Origin: Bacteroidota bacterium | GTDB taxonomy: Bacteria; Bacteroidota; Ignavibacteria; Kapaibacteriales; UBA2268 | Reading direction: 5' to 3' | Assembly: GCA_017428585.1 (NCBI GenBank) | Contig: JAFRQN010000076.1 | Span: forward strand, 1-11,042 | Length of the DNA: 11,042 nt | Shown here: positions 1-7,523 of the stretch, piece by piece | How the letters are laid out: each line of letters starts with the position of its first letter | Numbering within the stretch: position 1 is the stretch's first letter | Notes under the pieces: generated by a model | What the model was told of the DNA's origin: nothing | What the model saw: only the letters and a program-made list of their open reading frames with translations | Databases searched by the model: none | Translations under genes and position numbers: made by a program

Positions 1-927
1 ACTTTATTTAATAATAATGACATTGAATATATTATAACTACATCAAAAAGTACCTATTTTTTAGTTACAGGTCGTAGAATGTTGAAGCAAAATTTAAGTG
101 ATATAGATTTCAAATTTATGAGATCAGCCTGTGAATTAGCTTTATTAGCAATTGAGAACAGTAGATTAATTAAGAAGGAAAAAGACGAAGCAATATTAGA
201 AAGTGAATTAAAAACAACATTAGAAATACAACGTGCTTTACTCCCTAAATCAAATCCTAATATTGATAACTATGATATAATAGGATATTGTAAAAGTGCG
301 AAGATAGTAGGTGGTGATTATTATGATTTTATTAAAATAGATAAAGATAGGTATTTAATAGTAATAGCAGATGTGTGTGGTAAAAGTATTCCTGCTGCAT
401 TAATTATGTCTAATCTTCAATCTGCATTAAAAGCACAATTATTTTATGTTTCAGATTTGAAGAAAATTGCAATAAACTTAAATAGAATTATATATGAAAA
501 TACTGATATAGATAAGTTTATAACTTTTTTCTTTGGAATATTAGATATTAAAAAAAATGAATTTGAATATATTAATTGTGGACATAATGCTCCTATTTTA
601 TATAAAAGTAGAGATAAAAATGTTGAATTATTAAAAGCAAAAGTTGCACCTATTGGAGCTTTTATTCCATCTATTTTTGATAATTACGAAAGTGTTAAAA
701 TATATTTAGATATAAATGATAGTATTGTATGTTATACAGATGGTGTTATTGAAGCAAAAAATGTAAATAGTGAAATTTTAGGAGAAAAATGGTTAATAAA
801 TTATGTTAAAGATCATCATCATTTCAATGCTATTGATATATTACAAGGAATAAATAATATGGTAATAGATTATCAGTTTATGCAGAATGATGATATTACT
901 TTAGTTGTAATAAAACGAAAATATTAA
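1..927 (+). CDS. PP2C/SpoIIE-family serine/threonine phosphatase, 3' part (5' end outside window)
   Basis: The reading frame is open from the first base, so the Met at 79 is probably internal and the gene begins upstream. The fragment starts with about 45 residues that look like the end of a GAF-type sensor domain (the stretch ending in LLAIENSRL), followed by a short charged helical linker. A complete SpoIIE/RsbU-type PP2C domain follows. Its metal-binding signatures are visible: GGDYYD at 310-327, DVCGKS at 370-387, DGVIEA from 739 and DDIT from 889. The family removes phosphate from Ser/Thr, often on anti-sigma-factor antagonists, in the cytoplasm. The second motif is usually DVSGKG; Cys and Ser replace two residues here, but the metal-binding Asp is kept. 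It ends 5 bases before aat, so the two are probably co-transcribed. The family assignment is secure; the target and the input signal are unknown. Confidence 0.9.
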   Translation, partial: TLFNNNDIEYIITTSKSTYFLVTGRRMLKQNLSDIDFKFMRSACELALLAIENSRLIKKEKDEAILESELKTTLEIQRALLPKSNPNIDNYDIIGYCKSAKIVGGDYYDFIKIDKDRYLIVIADVCGKSIPAALIMSNLQSALKAQLFYVSDLKKIAINLNRIIYENTDIDKFITFFFGILDIKKNEFEYINCGHNAPILYKSRDKNVELLKAKVAPIGAFIPSIFDNYESVKIYLDINDSIVCYTDGVIEAKNVNSEILGEKWLINYVKDHHHFNAIDILQGINNMVIDYQFMQNDDITLVVIKRKY

Positions 928-932
928 AATAT

Positions 933-1514
933 ATGAAAGATGATATGTTATCGGTTAATAATTTAGTAAATGCGTATTCAAATGGATATTTTCCAATGGC
1001 AGATGAAAATGGTAAAATAAGTTGGTATTGTCCTGATATACGAGCAATTTTTCCTTTTTATAATTTAAAACAAAAGCATTCTGTTATTAAATTTATAGAA
1101 AAAAATAATATTAATTTTACTATAGATAGTGATTTTGAGTTTGTTATAAGACAATGTGCCAATAGAGAAGAAACCTGGATTTCAGATGAGATTATTAATG
1201 CATATTTAAATTTATTTGAAAATGGATATGCACATTCTATAGAAACTTGGTGTAATAATGAAATTATAGGCGGATTATATGGTGTATCTATTAATTCAGC
1301 ATTTTTTGGTGAATCAATGTTTAGTTTAGTTTCTAATGCATCAAAGGCTGCATTTTATTGCTTAATTTCTCAATTAAAGCAAAAAAGATTTATATTATTA
1401 GATTCTCAATTTATTAATCACTTTACTGCACAATTAGGAGCTATTGAAATTTCAAAAGATGTATATTTACATTTTCTTCGTTCTGCATTAAATATAGAAA
1501 ATTATTTTGTATAA
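933..1514 (+). CDS. aat: Leucyl/phenylalanyl-tRNA-protein transferase
   Basis: Aat transfers Leu or Phe from aminoacyl-tRNA to proteins with an N-terminal Arg or Lys, marking them for ClpS/ClpAP degradation in the cytoplasm. Family signatures run in order: GYFPMAD (residues 18-24), WYCPDIRAIFP (31-41), TWI (81-83), GLYGVSI (114-120), GESMFS (126-131), NASKAA (135-140) and the catalytic LLDSQ (155-159), with D157 and Q159 matching the E. coli D186/Q188 pair. C-terminal LGAIEI is also kept. At 193 residues it is shorter than the E. coli enzyme (234), mainly because it lacks the N-terminal extension; short forms are common in other phyla. The start at 933 has no Shine-Dalgarno sequence; Met5 at 945 is a possible alternative. 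It lies 5 bases after the phosphatase gene and converges with lpxB. The fold and the active site are clear, so I am confident of the function. Confidence 0.95.
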   Translation: MKDDMLSVNNLVNAYSNGYFPMADENGKISWYCPDIRAIFPFYNLKQKHSVIKFIEKNNINFTIDSDFEFVIRQCANREETWISDEIINAYLNLFENGYAHSIETWCNNEIIGGLYGVSINSAFFGESMFSLVSNASKAAFYCLISQLKQKRFILLDSQFINHFTAQLGAIEISKDVYLHFLRSALNIENYFV

Positions 1515-1564
1515 ATAGTTTATTTTAGGTGAAAATATAATTTTTATATGGCTTAGTATATAAA

Positions 1565-2692
1565 TTAAATTATATCTTGTAAAATAATATTTGCTGCATT
1601 AAATGCAGCACCTTTATGTCCAAGAATTTCTCTTATTTTATTAAATTCTTGTTGTTGTTTTGTACATAAATCATGATTGTTTAATAGGTTTAGTACATTT
1701 TGTGCAATTCTTTTTGGTGTTGCTTGTTTCTGTATACACTCAGGTATAATTTCTTTATTAAGTAAAATATTAGGTAGTGATAAATAATCTAAGTTTACAA
1801 GGTATTTACCTAGAATATAATGGGATAAAGATGTTTTGTAAGCCATAACCATATTTAATCCTAATAAACTTGCTTCCAAAGTTGTTGTTCCTGTTTTTAC
1901 AACTCCTATTTTTGCTCTCCGCATTAAATCAATAGAATTGTTTACTAATTTATAATTAAAATTATAAAATTTTAACATAGAAAAATCATCAGGTGAAAGA
2001 TTACTTGAAACAGCAAATTCAAACGAATAATTATTCAAATTTTCATTTAATAGATCAGCTGTATTAATAAATAGTTCTAAATTTTTCTTTAGTTCTTGGC
2101 GTCTACTACCTGGGAAAAAAGCAATAATATTTTCTTTTTCTTCAAAATTTTTTGATGGAAGATTAAAGATTGGATTGTCTAATAATGGATGTCCAATAAA
2201 TGTAGCATTGATACCTCTTTGGTTAAAAAAATGTTCTTCGAAAGGAAATACTACTAATAGTTTAGTTATAACTTCTTGTAATTTTTTATATCTATTTTTA
2301 CCCCATGCCCAAAGTTGAGGTGCTATATAATAATATACAGGAATTTCAATATCGTATGCATACTTTGCTATTTTTATATTAAAACCAGGGTAATCTATTG
2401 GAATAAAACAGTCTATAGATTCTGTTAATAACAAGTTTTTACATTTTTTTAATAATTTACTAAAAACTCTATATTGTTTTATTACTTCTATGAATCCTAC
2501 AACTGCTATTTTGGATATATCTATAATTGATTTTAATCCTTCTTGTATCATTTTTCCCCCTCCTATACCTATAAATTCTACATTATTATATAATAGTTTT
2601 ATTTGTTTCATTAGAAGAGCACCATGTATATCGCCCGAAGGTTCTCCGGCTATGATCATTATTTTTAATTTTTTGTTTTTAGCTTTGGTCAT
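1565..2692 (-). CDS. lpxB: Lipid-A-disaccharide synthase
   Basis: This GT19 glycosyltransferase joins UDP-2,3-diacylglucosamine to lipid X (2,3-diacylglucosamine-1-phosphate), giving the beta-1,6 lipid A disaccharide at the inner face of the inner membrane. Its 375 residues match the usual length (E. coli 382). Motifs in order: AGEPSGDIHG (15-24), the VVGFIEV region (64-70), IDYPGFN (99-105, with D100 at the essential Asp position), PQLWAWG (125-131), FIGHPL (165-170), PGSRRQE (194-200), KTGTTTLEAS (266-275) and DYLSLPNIL (302-310). The ATG at 2692 gives a basic lead (KAKNKKLK) before the first strand; Met12 is a less likely start. No Shine-Dalgarno sequence is seen. It is the last gene of the minus-strand cluster, 52 bases after the PorZ-like gene, and its final codons contain a perfect inverted repeat (1592-1610). 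Confidence 0.96.
   Translation of the reverse strand: MTKAKNKKLKIMIIAGEPSGDIHGALLMKQIKLLYNNVEFIGIGGGKMIQEGLKSIIDISKIAVVGFIEVIKQYRVFSKLLKKCKNLLLTESIDCFIPIDYPGFNIKIAKYAYDIEIPVYYYIAPQLWAWGKNRYKKLQEVITKLLVVFPFEEHFFNQRGINATFIGHPLLDNPIFNLPSKNFEEKENIIAFFPGSRRQELKKNLELFINTADLLNENLNNYSFEFAVSSNLSPDDFSMLKFYNFNYKLVNNSIDLMRRAKIGVVKTGTTTLEASLLGLNMVMAYKTSLSHYILGKYLVNLDYLSLPNILLNKEIIPECIQKQATPKRIAQNVLNLLNNHDLCTKQQQEFNKIREILGHKGAAFNAANIILQDII
1592..1610. repeat. Perfect inverted repeat inside the lpxB 3' end
   Basis: The arms TGCTGCAT (1592-1599) and ATGCAGCA (1603-1610) are exact reverse complements with a 3-base loop. It is one of the few GC-containing hairpins in a very AT-rich window. It lies 25 bases before the last base of the lpxB stop codon and encodes part of GAAFNAA. 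On the minus strand it is followed by an AT-rich stretch without a clean U-run. It might be a weak transcript-end or RNA-stability hairpin, or just a product of Ala codons (GCT GCA, GCA GCA) flanking Phe-Asn. Confidence 0.5.
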
Positions 2693-2744
2693 AATTAATA
2701 ATATATGGATAATAATAGGATTTAAAGATTAAAAAAATTATTTA

Positions 2745-5087
2745 TTATTCAATTATTGCTATCTTACATGCTGCAGAAGTATTCGTAACGATAGAACTAC
2801 TTATAATAATATATACTCCTGGTGGCACTTTATTATTATTTTCATCCTTACCATCCCATAAGGTTCGTTTACTATCTGTATATAATGTTTTTATACGTTT
2901 GCCATCTGTTGTTAATATACGTATTTCGCTTCCACTAACTAATCCATCTATTGTTATAAAAGAATGTTTTTCTATATTGAATGGACTAGGATAGGCAATT
3001 AATGTATATTTATTATCAGGACGTATTATAGATGTCTGTGCTGTATATAATCCTGTTTTTGTTCCAAGATATAGAGTGCCTGTTTCTTGGTTCATCAATA
3101 AAGAATATATTTCATTTGTTTTTAAAGGTGAATTAGATGTGGTTATACTACCAAGAGTATCATCTGATGTATTTAAAATAAAAACGCCAGAATTAGTTGC
3201 TATCCATTTATTACCTATGGCATCTATAAATATATCATTTATAGTTTCGCCTTTTAGGAAACTAAAACTGCTGACAATAATATTCCCATTATTAATTACT
3301 GAATATGGATTTAAGATTATAGATATACCATTTGATGTTCCAATCCAAATTCTAGAATGTATTTTATCGACAGCTATACAATTTGCATCATTATTTAAGA
3401 GATTAGGATGGGTCGATGTATTTATATTTCCAAAAATATCATCGTATATATTATTTTCTTGTTTTTCATTTAAATAAATTATTCCTACAGTATTTAATGC
3501 TCCTATTAACCATTTGGTATCGTAATTGTCTATTACTATATTATAATACATTCTATTTTGGGGTGAGAAAATATTTGTATATGTTCTATAATTAGAATAA
3601 TCTGTATTGTATGTCATCAAAAGAGAACCAGAAGTACGAGCACCATATATAACAGTCCATGGTTTACCATTTGAATCAAAAGCAGTTTCACCTGCTATTC
3701 TATAGTTATCTGAATAGGGTGTCATTGGAGAATTATGTTCATTTATAATAGTATATTTTTTTGAAATATCGTTTGTGTTTTCATCTATAATTACTAAACC
3801 TAATCCCCAACCACCAGCAAATATTTTATCATCTTTTGATACTGAAATGGAATTAAACTGTTCGTTTATACTAAATGGAGCATCAGAATGTAGATTGTTA
3901 TAATTAATCCATGTATGACCATCGTAAGACATAATTCCACCACTTGTTTTATTGTTTATGGAATTATCTGTAACTGCATATATTTTACCTTTTGAGTTTA
4001 TAGCTAAATCCATAAAATAATTTGTACAAGGTGTATTTGGTGTTAACATAATATAAGATTTTAGATCTTTATTAATTAATGTTGTTCCAAGTTTATTATA
4101 ATTAAAGCTAATTATATATTTAGAATTATTAGATTTTAGTATATTAAAATTATTAGCTTCTGTAGACCAATTAGAGAAAATTTCACCTTGATTTAATATA
4201 AATAATTGGTAAGTTGTATTATAAATTAATTGATTGTTAAAAATATCTATTTTTTTTATATTATTATAACTTAAACCATCAGATTGCAAAATTATAGAGT
4301 ATTCATTATTAAGATAATTTAGTGCATATATATGTGTTCCAAAATTTATGTAGATAATATTATTAAGTTTTGTCATTTGGGCATTTATATAAGTTGTATC
4401 ATTTGGATATTTATAACTTGTCCAGGATTTGGATAAATTTATTTTTTTTGTGTTAGGTGTTGTATAAGCAATTCCAACTGCAGTAGCAGCCCAAAGTGTA
4501 TCATTTTGTAAAAATATATTATTAATTGGTGTGTTCTTTTGAAATAATCCAATGGTTTCTATAGTATTAGTAAAAATTCTCTGTGGAATATTAAATTCTG
4601 CTAATCCCCATCCACCTGCAATGTAAGCTTTATCATTATATACTATAATATCATTTATAATAGGGTTTGAAAAATTATGATCTCTTATACTTGTTATATG
4701 TATAAATTCTAATTCTTCTGTAACAATTTCTATTATACCATCATTTGTACCTAATATAAGTAATTTGTTTTCTATATTTGGACATATTGTTGTAATATTA
4801 GAAGATAACAATCCATTTAAATGATTTATTAAAATTGTATCTTTTTTGTCATTATCATAAATAGTTAGTCCACCTGTTGTACCTATCCATAGTCTACCTT
4901 GTGAATCAGTAGCTACGGATTGGACATTTAGCATTGAAGTATGTACTTGCCAGTTATCTATGTTAAGGTGTGTATCTGCATATATTGCAGAATTATATTT
5001 TAGGAATAAAGTTAGTATAGTTAAAAATAATAATACACTATTTATAGGGAATCTGATGAGTTTTATTTTATAAGTAAATGTAATCAT
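2745..5087 (-). CDS. porZ: PorZ-like type IX secretion attachment-complex protein (two propeller halves plus type A CTD)
   Basis: The N-terminus has a basic lead and a hydrophobic stretch (about 14-30) ending near IYA/DT at residue 37, a probable signal peptide. Residues 45-690 are propeller-type beta repeats with Reg_prop-like units, for example SVATDSQGRLWIGTTGGL (57-74), the segment 569-590 with RIWIGTSNGI, and INDIFIDAIGNKWIATNSGV (616-635). A GGWGL motif occurs once in each half (158-162 and 425-429), marking two propellers. Residues 698-780 form a type A sorting/FlgD-Ig-like domain (AYPSPF, TTDGKRI, LWDGKDENNNKVPPGVY). Length (780) and architecture match PorZ of Porphyromonas gingivalis (about 776 residues, two propellers plus CTD), which sits at the cell surface with PorU, PorV and PorQ and binds anionic LPS. 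The neighbouring O-antigen polymerase and lpxB genes fit this role. The alternative is a generic two-component-regulator-propeller protein that is itself T9SS cargo. Confidence 0.72.
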   Translation of the reverse strand: MITFTYKIKLIRFPINSVLLFLTILTLFLKYNSAIYADTHLNIDNWQVHTSMLNVQSVATDSQGRLWIGTTGGLTIYDNDKKDTILINHLNGLLSSNITTICPNIENKLLILGTNDGIIEIVTEELEFIHITSIRDHNFSNPIINDIIVYNDKAYIAGGWGLAEFNIPQRIFTNTIETIGLFQKNTPINNIFLQNDTLWAATAVGIAYTTPNTKKINLSKSWTSYKYPNDTTYINAQMTKLNNIIYINFGTHIYALNYLNNEYSIILQSDGLSYNNIKKIDIFNNQLIYNTTYQLFILNQGEIFSNWSTEANNFNILKSNNSKYIISFNYNKLGTTLINKDLKSYIMLTPNTPCTNYFMDLAINSKGKIYAVTDNSINNKTSGGIMSYDGHTWINYNNLHSDAPFSINEQFNSISVSKDDKIFAGGWGLGLVIIDENTNDISKKYTIINEHNSPMTPYSDNYRIAGETAFDSNGKPWTVIYGARTSGSLLMTYNTDYSNYRTYTNIFSPQNRMYYNIVIDNYDTKWLIGALNTVGIIYLNEKQENNIYDDIFGNINTSTHPNLLNNDANCIAVDKIHSRIWIGTSNGISIILNPYSVINNGNIIVSSFSFLKGETINDIFIDAIGNKWIATNSGVFILNTSDDTLGSITTSNSPLKTNEIYSLLMNQETGTLYLGTKTGLYTAQTSIIRPDNKYTLIAYPSPFNIEKHSFITIDGLVSGSEIRILTTDGKRIKTLYTDSKRTLWDGKDENNNKVPPGVYIIISSSIVTNTSAACKIAIIE

Positions 5088-5124
5088 CGTCTAATTATTT
5101 TATATTTATCTTTTAGTTTATAAG

Positions 5125-6507
5125 TTAATTAATAGTTTTGTTATATGGTTGTATCAATAAATTATGATTATTAACATTGTTATTAAATATTGCAAATATC
5201 ATTCCAATAAAGTTCCATAATGGGGGAGATATGAAATGATTAGCAGAGAAAAAGTTAACAACAAATAATAATAATACTATGTATATAATTATGCCCTGTA
5301 ATCTATTATCTTCATCACTATTTTTATCAATACTGATATTTAACTTTAATTTATAGGAGTCGTAAAATAAAAAGAAAAACATTCCAATGAATCCTATAAA
5401 TCCTATAATTCCAGTTTCAGTAAGTGCTACTAAAATAGTATAACCTCCAAAAGTGTATTTACTTTCTGGATGGTATTGGTGAGTACCTAAGCCTATTCCT
5501 GTAATAGGAGATTTTTCCCATAATTTTATGCCTTCTTGTGCTGATTCTATTCGTGTTGTAAAAGATTCGCCTGTAATTTGTTTATTAACTTTAGTTCCTC
5601 CTTTAACTATACCTTCTATACGTTCGCTAAATAATTCTAAGATACTTATGTTTGAATAATCTTTAACTAATATATCTGTTATTATAACTACAACAAAACT
5701 AATAAAACTAATTAAAATAAATTTTTTTAGAAATTTTTTATTTTCAATAATTAACATTAGTATTAGAATAGATGTTATACACATTAGGCCTGTAAGTGAA
5801 AAAGTTAAAAATAATCCAATTAAAGCTAAAATAAATACTAATGAAGTAAGTGTTTTATTATTTAGGAAATTTTTTTTATTTTGTACGTAAGGTATTATTA
5901 TAAATGTAAGTGTATAACTATTAAAAACAGCGAGTGCAGAAGGTTCAGAGAAGAAAGATGTTGCTCTAAAAAAATTTTGAAATTGTAACGAAAGTTGTTG
6001 AAAGCTATCTACTTGTAAAGTATTTCTAGCCATAAGAGAAACATTATTATATTCTAGCCATGCAAAAGGTAGTCCAAATGCTCTTGCTATTATTTGATAT
6101 ATACCAAATAAATTTACAAATATGGATAAAATTAACCAAATTTTAATAAATTTACTCCATGTTTTATTATCAATAGGATAAATATAACAAATAATCGTAA
6201 ATAGTATGATAAAGTAAAAGTGAAAAGAACTTTTTATAAATTGCTGTAATACAACAGAGTTTCCCCAGTATATTGGATAAAAACATGATAATAATACTGC
6301 TATACAGATTAAAATTAAAAATTTAAAAGCTGAACTTATGTTTTTTAAATAATATTTTTCTTTTTTTAATAAAATTTTTATTGCTAATAACAGGTATAGA
6401 ATAAAACAAAAAACAATATTAGGAATTACACCATATCCTCCTATAGAGAATAATTGATACATATCAATTGCTTGAGTTAGTAAAATTAAAATAACTAAAA
6501 TCTGCAT
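5125..6507 (-). CDS. O-antigen polymerase/ligase-like membrane protein (Wzy/WaaL family)
   Basis: This 460-residue polytopic inner-membrane protein has roughly 10-12 hydrophobic segments spread from residue 3 to 441. Two longer soluble loops interrupt them. The first (about 145-192) carries the basic R181 and SFFSEPSALA (184-193), typical of surface-polysaccharide polymerases. The second (about 282-350) carries TRIESAQEGIKLWEKSP (318-334) and GIGLGTHQYHPES (337-349), the usual Wzy_C/O-antigen ligase signature with Arg and His candidates for catalysis. Such enzymes join lipid-linked O-units into polymer or transfer polymer to lipid A-core on the periplasmic face. Sequence alone does not separate polymerase from ligase; the FFSEPSA motif leans towards polymerase. 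The ATG at 6507 has no Shine-Dalgarno sequence, and a hexanucleotide repeat lies just upstream. It is 37 bases before the PorZ-like gene. Confidence 0.82.
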   Translation of the reverse strand: MQILVILILLTQAIDMYQLFSIGGYGVIPNIVFCFILYLLLAIKILLKKEKYYLKNISSAFKFLILICIAVLLSCFYPIYWGNSVVLQQFIKSSFHFYFIILFTIICYIYPIDNKTWSKFIKIWLILSIFVNLFGIYQIIARAFGLPFAWLEYNNVSLMARNTLQVDSFQQLSLQFQNFFRATSFFSEPSALAVFNSYTLTFIIIPYVQNKKNFLNNKTLTSLVFILALIGLFLTFSLTGLMCITSILILMLIIENKKFLKKFILISFISFVVVIITDILVKDYSNISILELFSERIEGIVKGGTKVNKQITGESFTTRIESAQEGIKLWEKSPITGIGLGTHQYHPESKYTFGGYTILVALTETGIIGFIGFIGMFFFLFYDSYKLKLNISIDKNSDEDNRLQGIIIYIVLLLFVVNFFSANHFISPPLWNFIGMIFAIFNNNVNNHNLLIQPYNKTIN

Positions 6508-6532
6508 AGTGTATATTTCTTTTATTAAATTG

Positions 6533-6554
6533 TAATTATAATTATAATTATAAT
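6533..6554. repeat. AATTAT hexanucleotide tandem repeat upstream of the Wzy-like gene
   Basis: About 3.7 perfect copies of a 6-base unit lie between the SPOR-protein gene and the Wzy-like gene. Read on the minus strand, the tract gives three TATAAT hexamers, on plus coordinates 6535-6540, 6541-6546 and 6547-6552, which is 28-45 bases before the Wzy-like ATG. The unit is also nearly self-complementary. In such an AT-rich genome it may be chance, but it could act as a length-variable promoter element. Primary Bacteroidota promoters use a different -7 box (TAnnTTTG), which I do not find here. Confidence 0.6.
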
Positions 6555-6568
6555 AGTTATATATAATA

Positions 6569-7483
6569 CTAGTTTATTCTTTCAATCCAGCTTTGAATAA
6601 AACCACTTTCTGTTGCTGCATTTTTAGCATCATTATAAGTTTTGTAATTTCCAAATCGTACTCTATACCAAGTTCTATTTTTAATGATTTGTTGAGTTAT
6701 AGAACCTGTAATGCCTTTTTTATTTAACATTTCAAGCCTCTTATTTGCATCCTCATAAGATGGAGAAGAGTATACTTGTACTACGTAACATTCACTATTA
6801 TTATCTAAAGAATTTGTTGTTATTGTTTCTGTTGTATGTTGAATGCTGGTTTTAATATCAGATTTATTTGTAGCTAAAATATTATTTTCATTCTTTGATA
6901 TTATTGTTTCTATAGAAGGATTATCTAATTGTTTTAATATTTCTTCAGCTAGAATTATACTTTCTTTATATTTACTCTTTTCTGAAATTTTATGTTTTAA
7001 TAATGTTTTTTTTATTATTTTATTCTCGGAAATATTATTGTTAATAGTATCTTTATCATTATCGAAAATATTATTACTATCTAATGTAAGTTTTAAATTA
7101 TTATTTAATTCATTTTCATTTATGTTATTTGTATTTTTTTTGCTTTCCTTTTCAAATATACTAAATTCATCTGAATATGTATTATTATCAAAAAAATTTA
7201 TAATAGTTTGATATAAAGATTTATCATTGCTACCATTTTTTTTGTTGTAAAAACTATATGTAATAAGTGCTATAAATGATAGTAATAAAAAGATAATTAT
7301 TAAAAATCTTAAATGATGTTTGTTTCTTTTTGATACAGGAGGATAAACTTTTAAATCTTTCTTGATATCTTTCTTTAGTATATTGATAAACTCCTGATCT
7401 AATGTAATTGGTTTAGATTGCGTTGCATCTTCATAACCATATTTTCTTCCAGTCTCAGTTATTTCTTTCCCAAATATTGACAT
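6569..7483 (-). CDS. Single-pass membrane protein with C-terminal SPOR domain
   Basis: The 304 residues fall into four parts. A cytoplasmic N-terminus (1-58) is charged, and a single membrane span covers about residues 59-78. A long Asn/Lys/Ser-rich, low-complexity periplasmic linker follows (about 80-230). The last part is a SPOR domain (about 232-300), recognisable from CYVVQVYSSPSYEDANKR, the central GITG, and WYRVRFGNYKTYNDAKNAA. SPOR domains bind glycan strands lacking stem peptides and usually place proteins at the division septum, so this is probably a type II inner-membrane cell-wall protein. The layout resembles FtsN/DedD, but nothing beyond the SPOR domain is similar enough to name it. 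It ends in TAG, lies 40 bases after the barrel gene, and has no visible Shine-Dalgarno sequence before the ATG at 7483. Confidence 0.85.
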   Translation of the reverse strand: MSIFGKEITETGRKYGYEDATQSKPITLDQEFINILKKDIKKDLKVYPPVSKRNKHHLRFLIIIFLLLSFIALITYSFYNKKNGSNDKSLYQTIINFFDNNTYSDEFSIFEKESKKNTNNINENELNNNLKLTLDSNNIFDNDKDTINNNISENKIIKKTLLKHKISEKSKYKESIILAEEILKQLDNPSIETIISKNENNILATNKSDIKTSIQHTTETITTNSLDNNSECYVVQVYSSPSYEDANKRLEMLNKKGITGSITQQIIKNRTWYRVRFGNYKTYNDAKNAATESGFIQSWIERIN

Positions 7484-7523
7484 AGTATAAATTAGAATTA
7501 AGTTTTAATAATGAGAATAGTTT

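Noticed and set aside
1543..1564. AT-only stem (TTTATAT/ATATAAA, 8-base loop) between aat and lpxB as a bidirectional terminator
   Set aside because: Seven A-T pairs with a large loop are too weak, and such pairings arise by chance in this composition.
2490..2732. Plus-strand open frame opposite the lpxB 5' end
   Set aside because: It is fully antisense to a well-supported gene, with composition of the complementary strand and no recognisable domain.
3076..3477. Plus-strand open frame of 133 codons opposite the PorZ-like gene
   Set aside because: It is antisense to propeller repeats with clear coding signal; the protein reads as a hydrophobic shadow without motifs.
6843..7211. Plus-strand open frame encoding a hydrophobic Leu/Ser/Phe-rich product that looks like a membrane protein
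   Set aside because: It is the complement of the Asn/Lys-rich SPOR-protein linker, which automatically gives Phe/Leu/Ile-rich codons.
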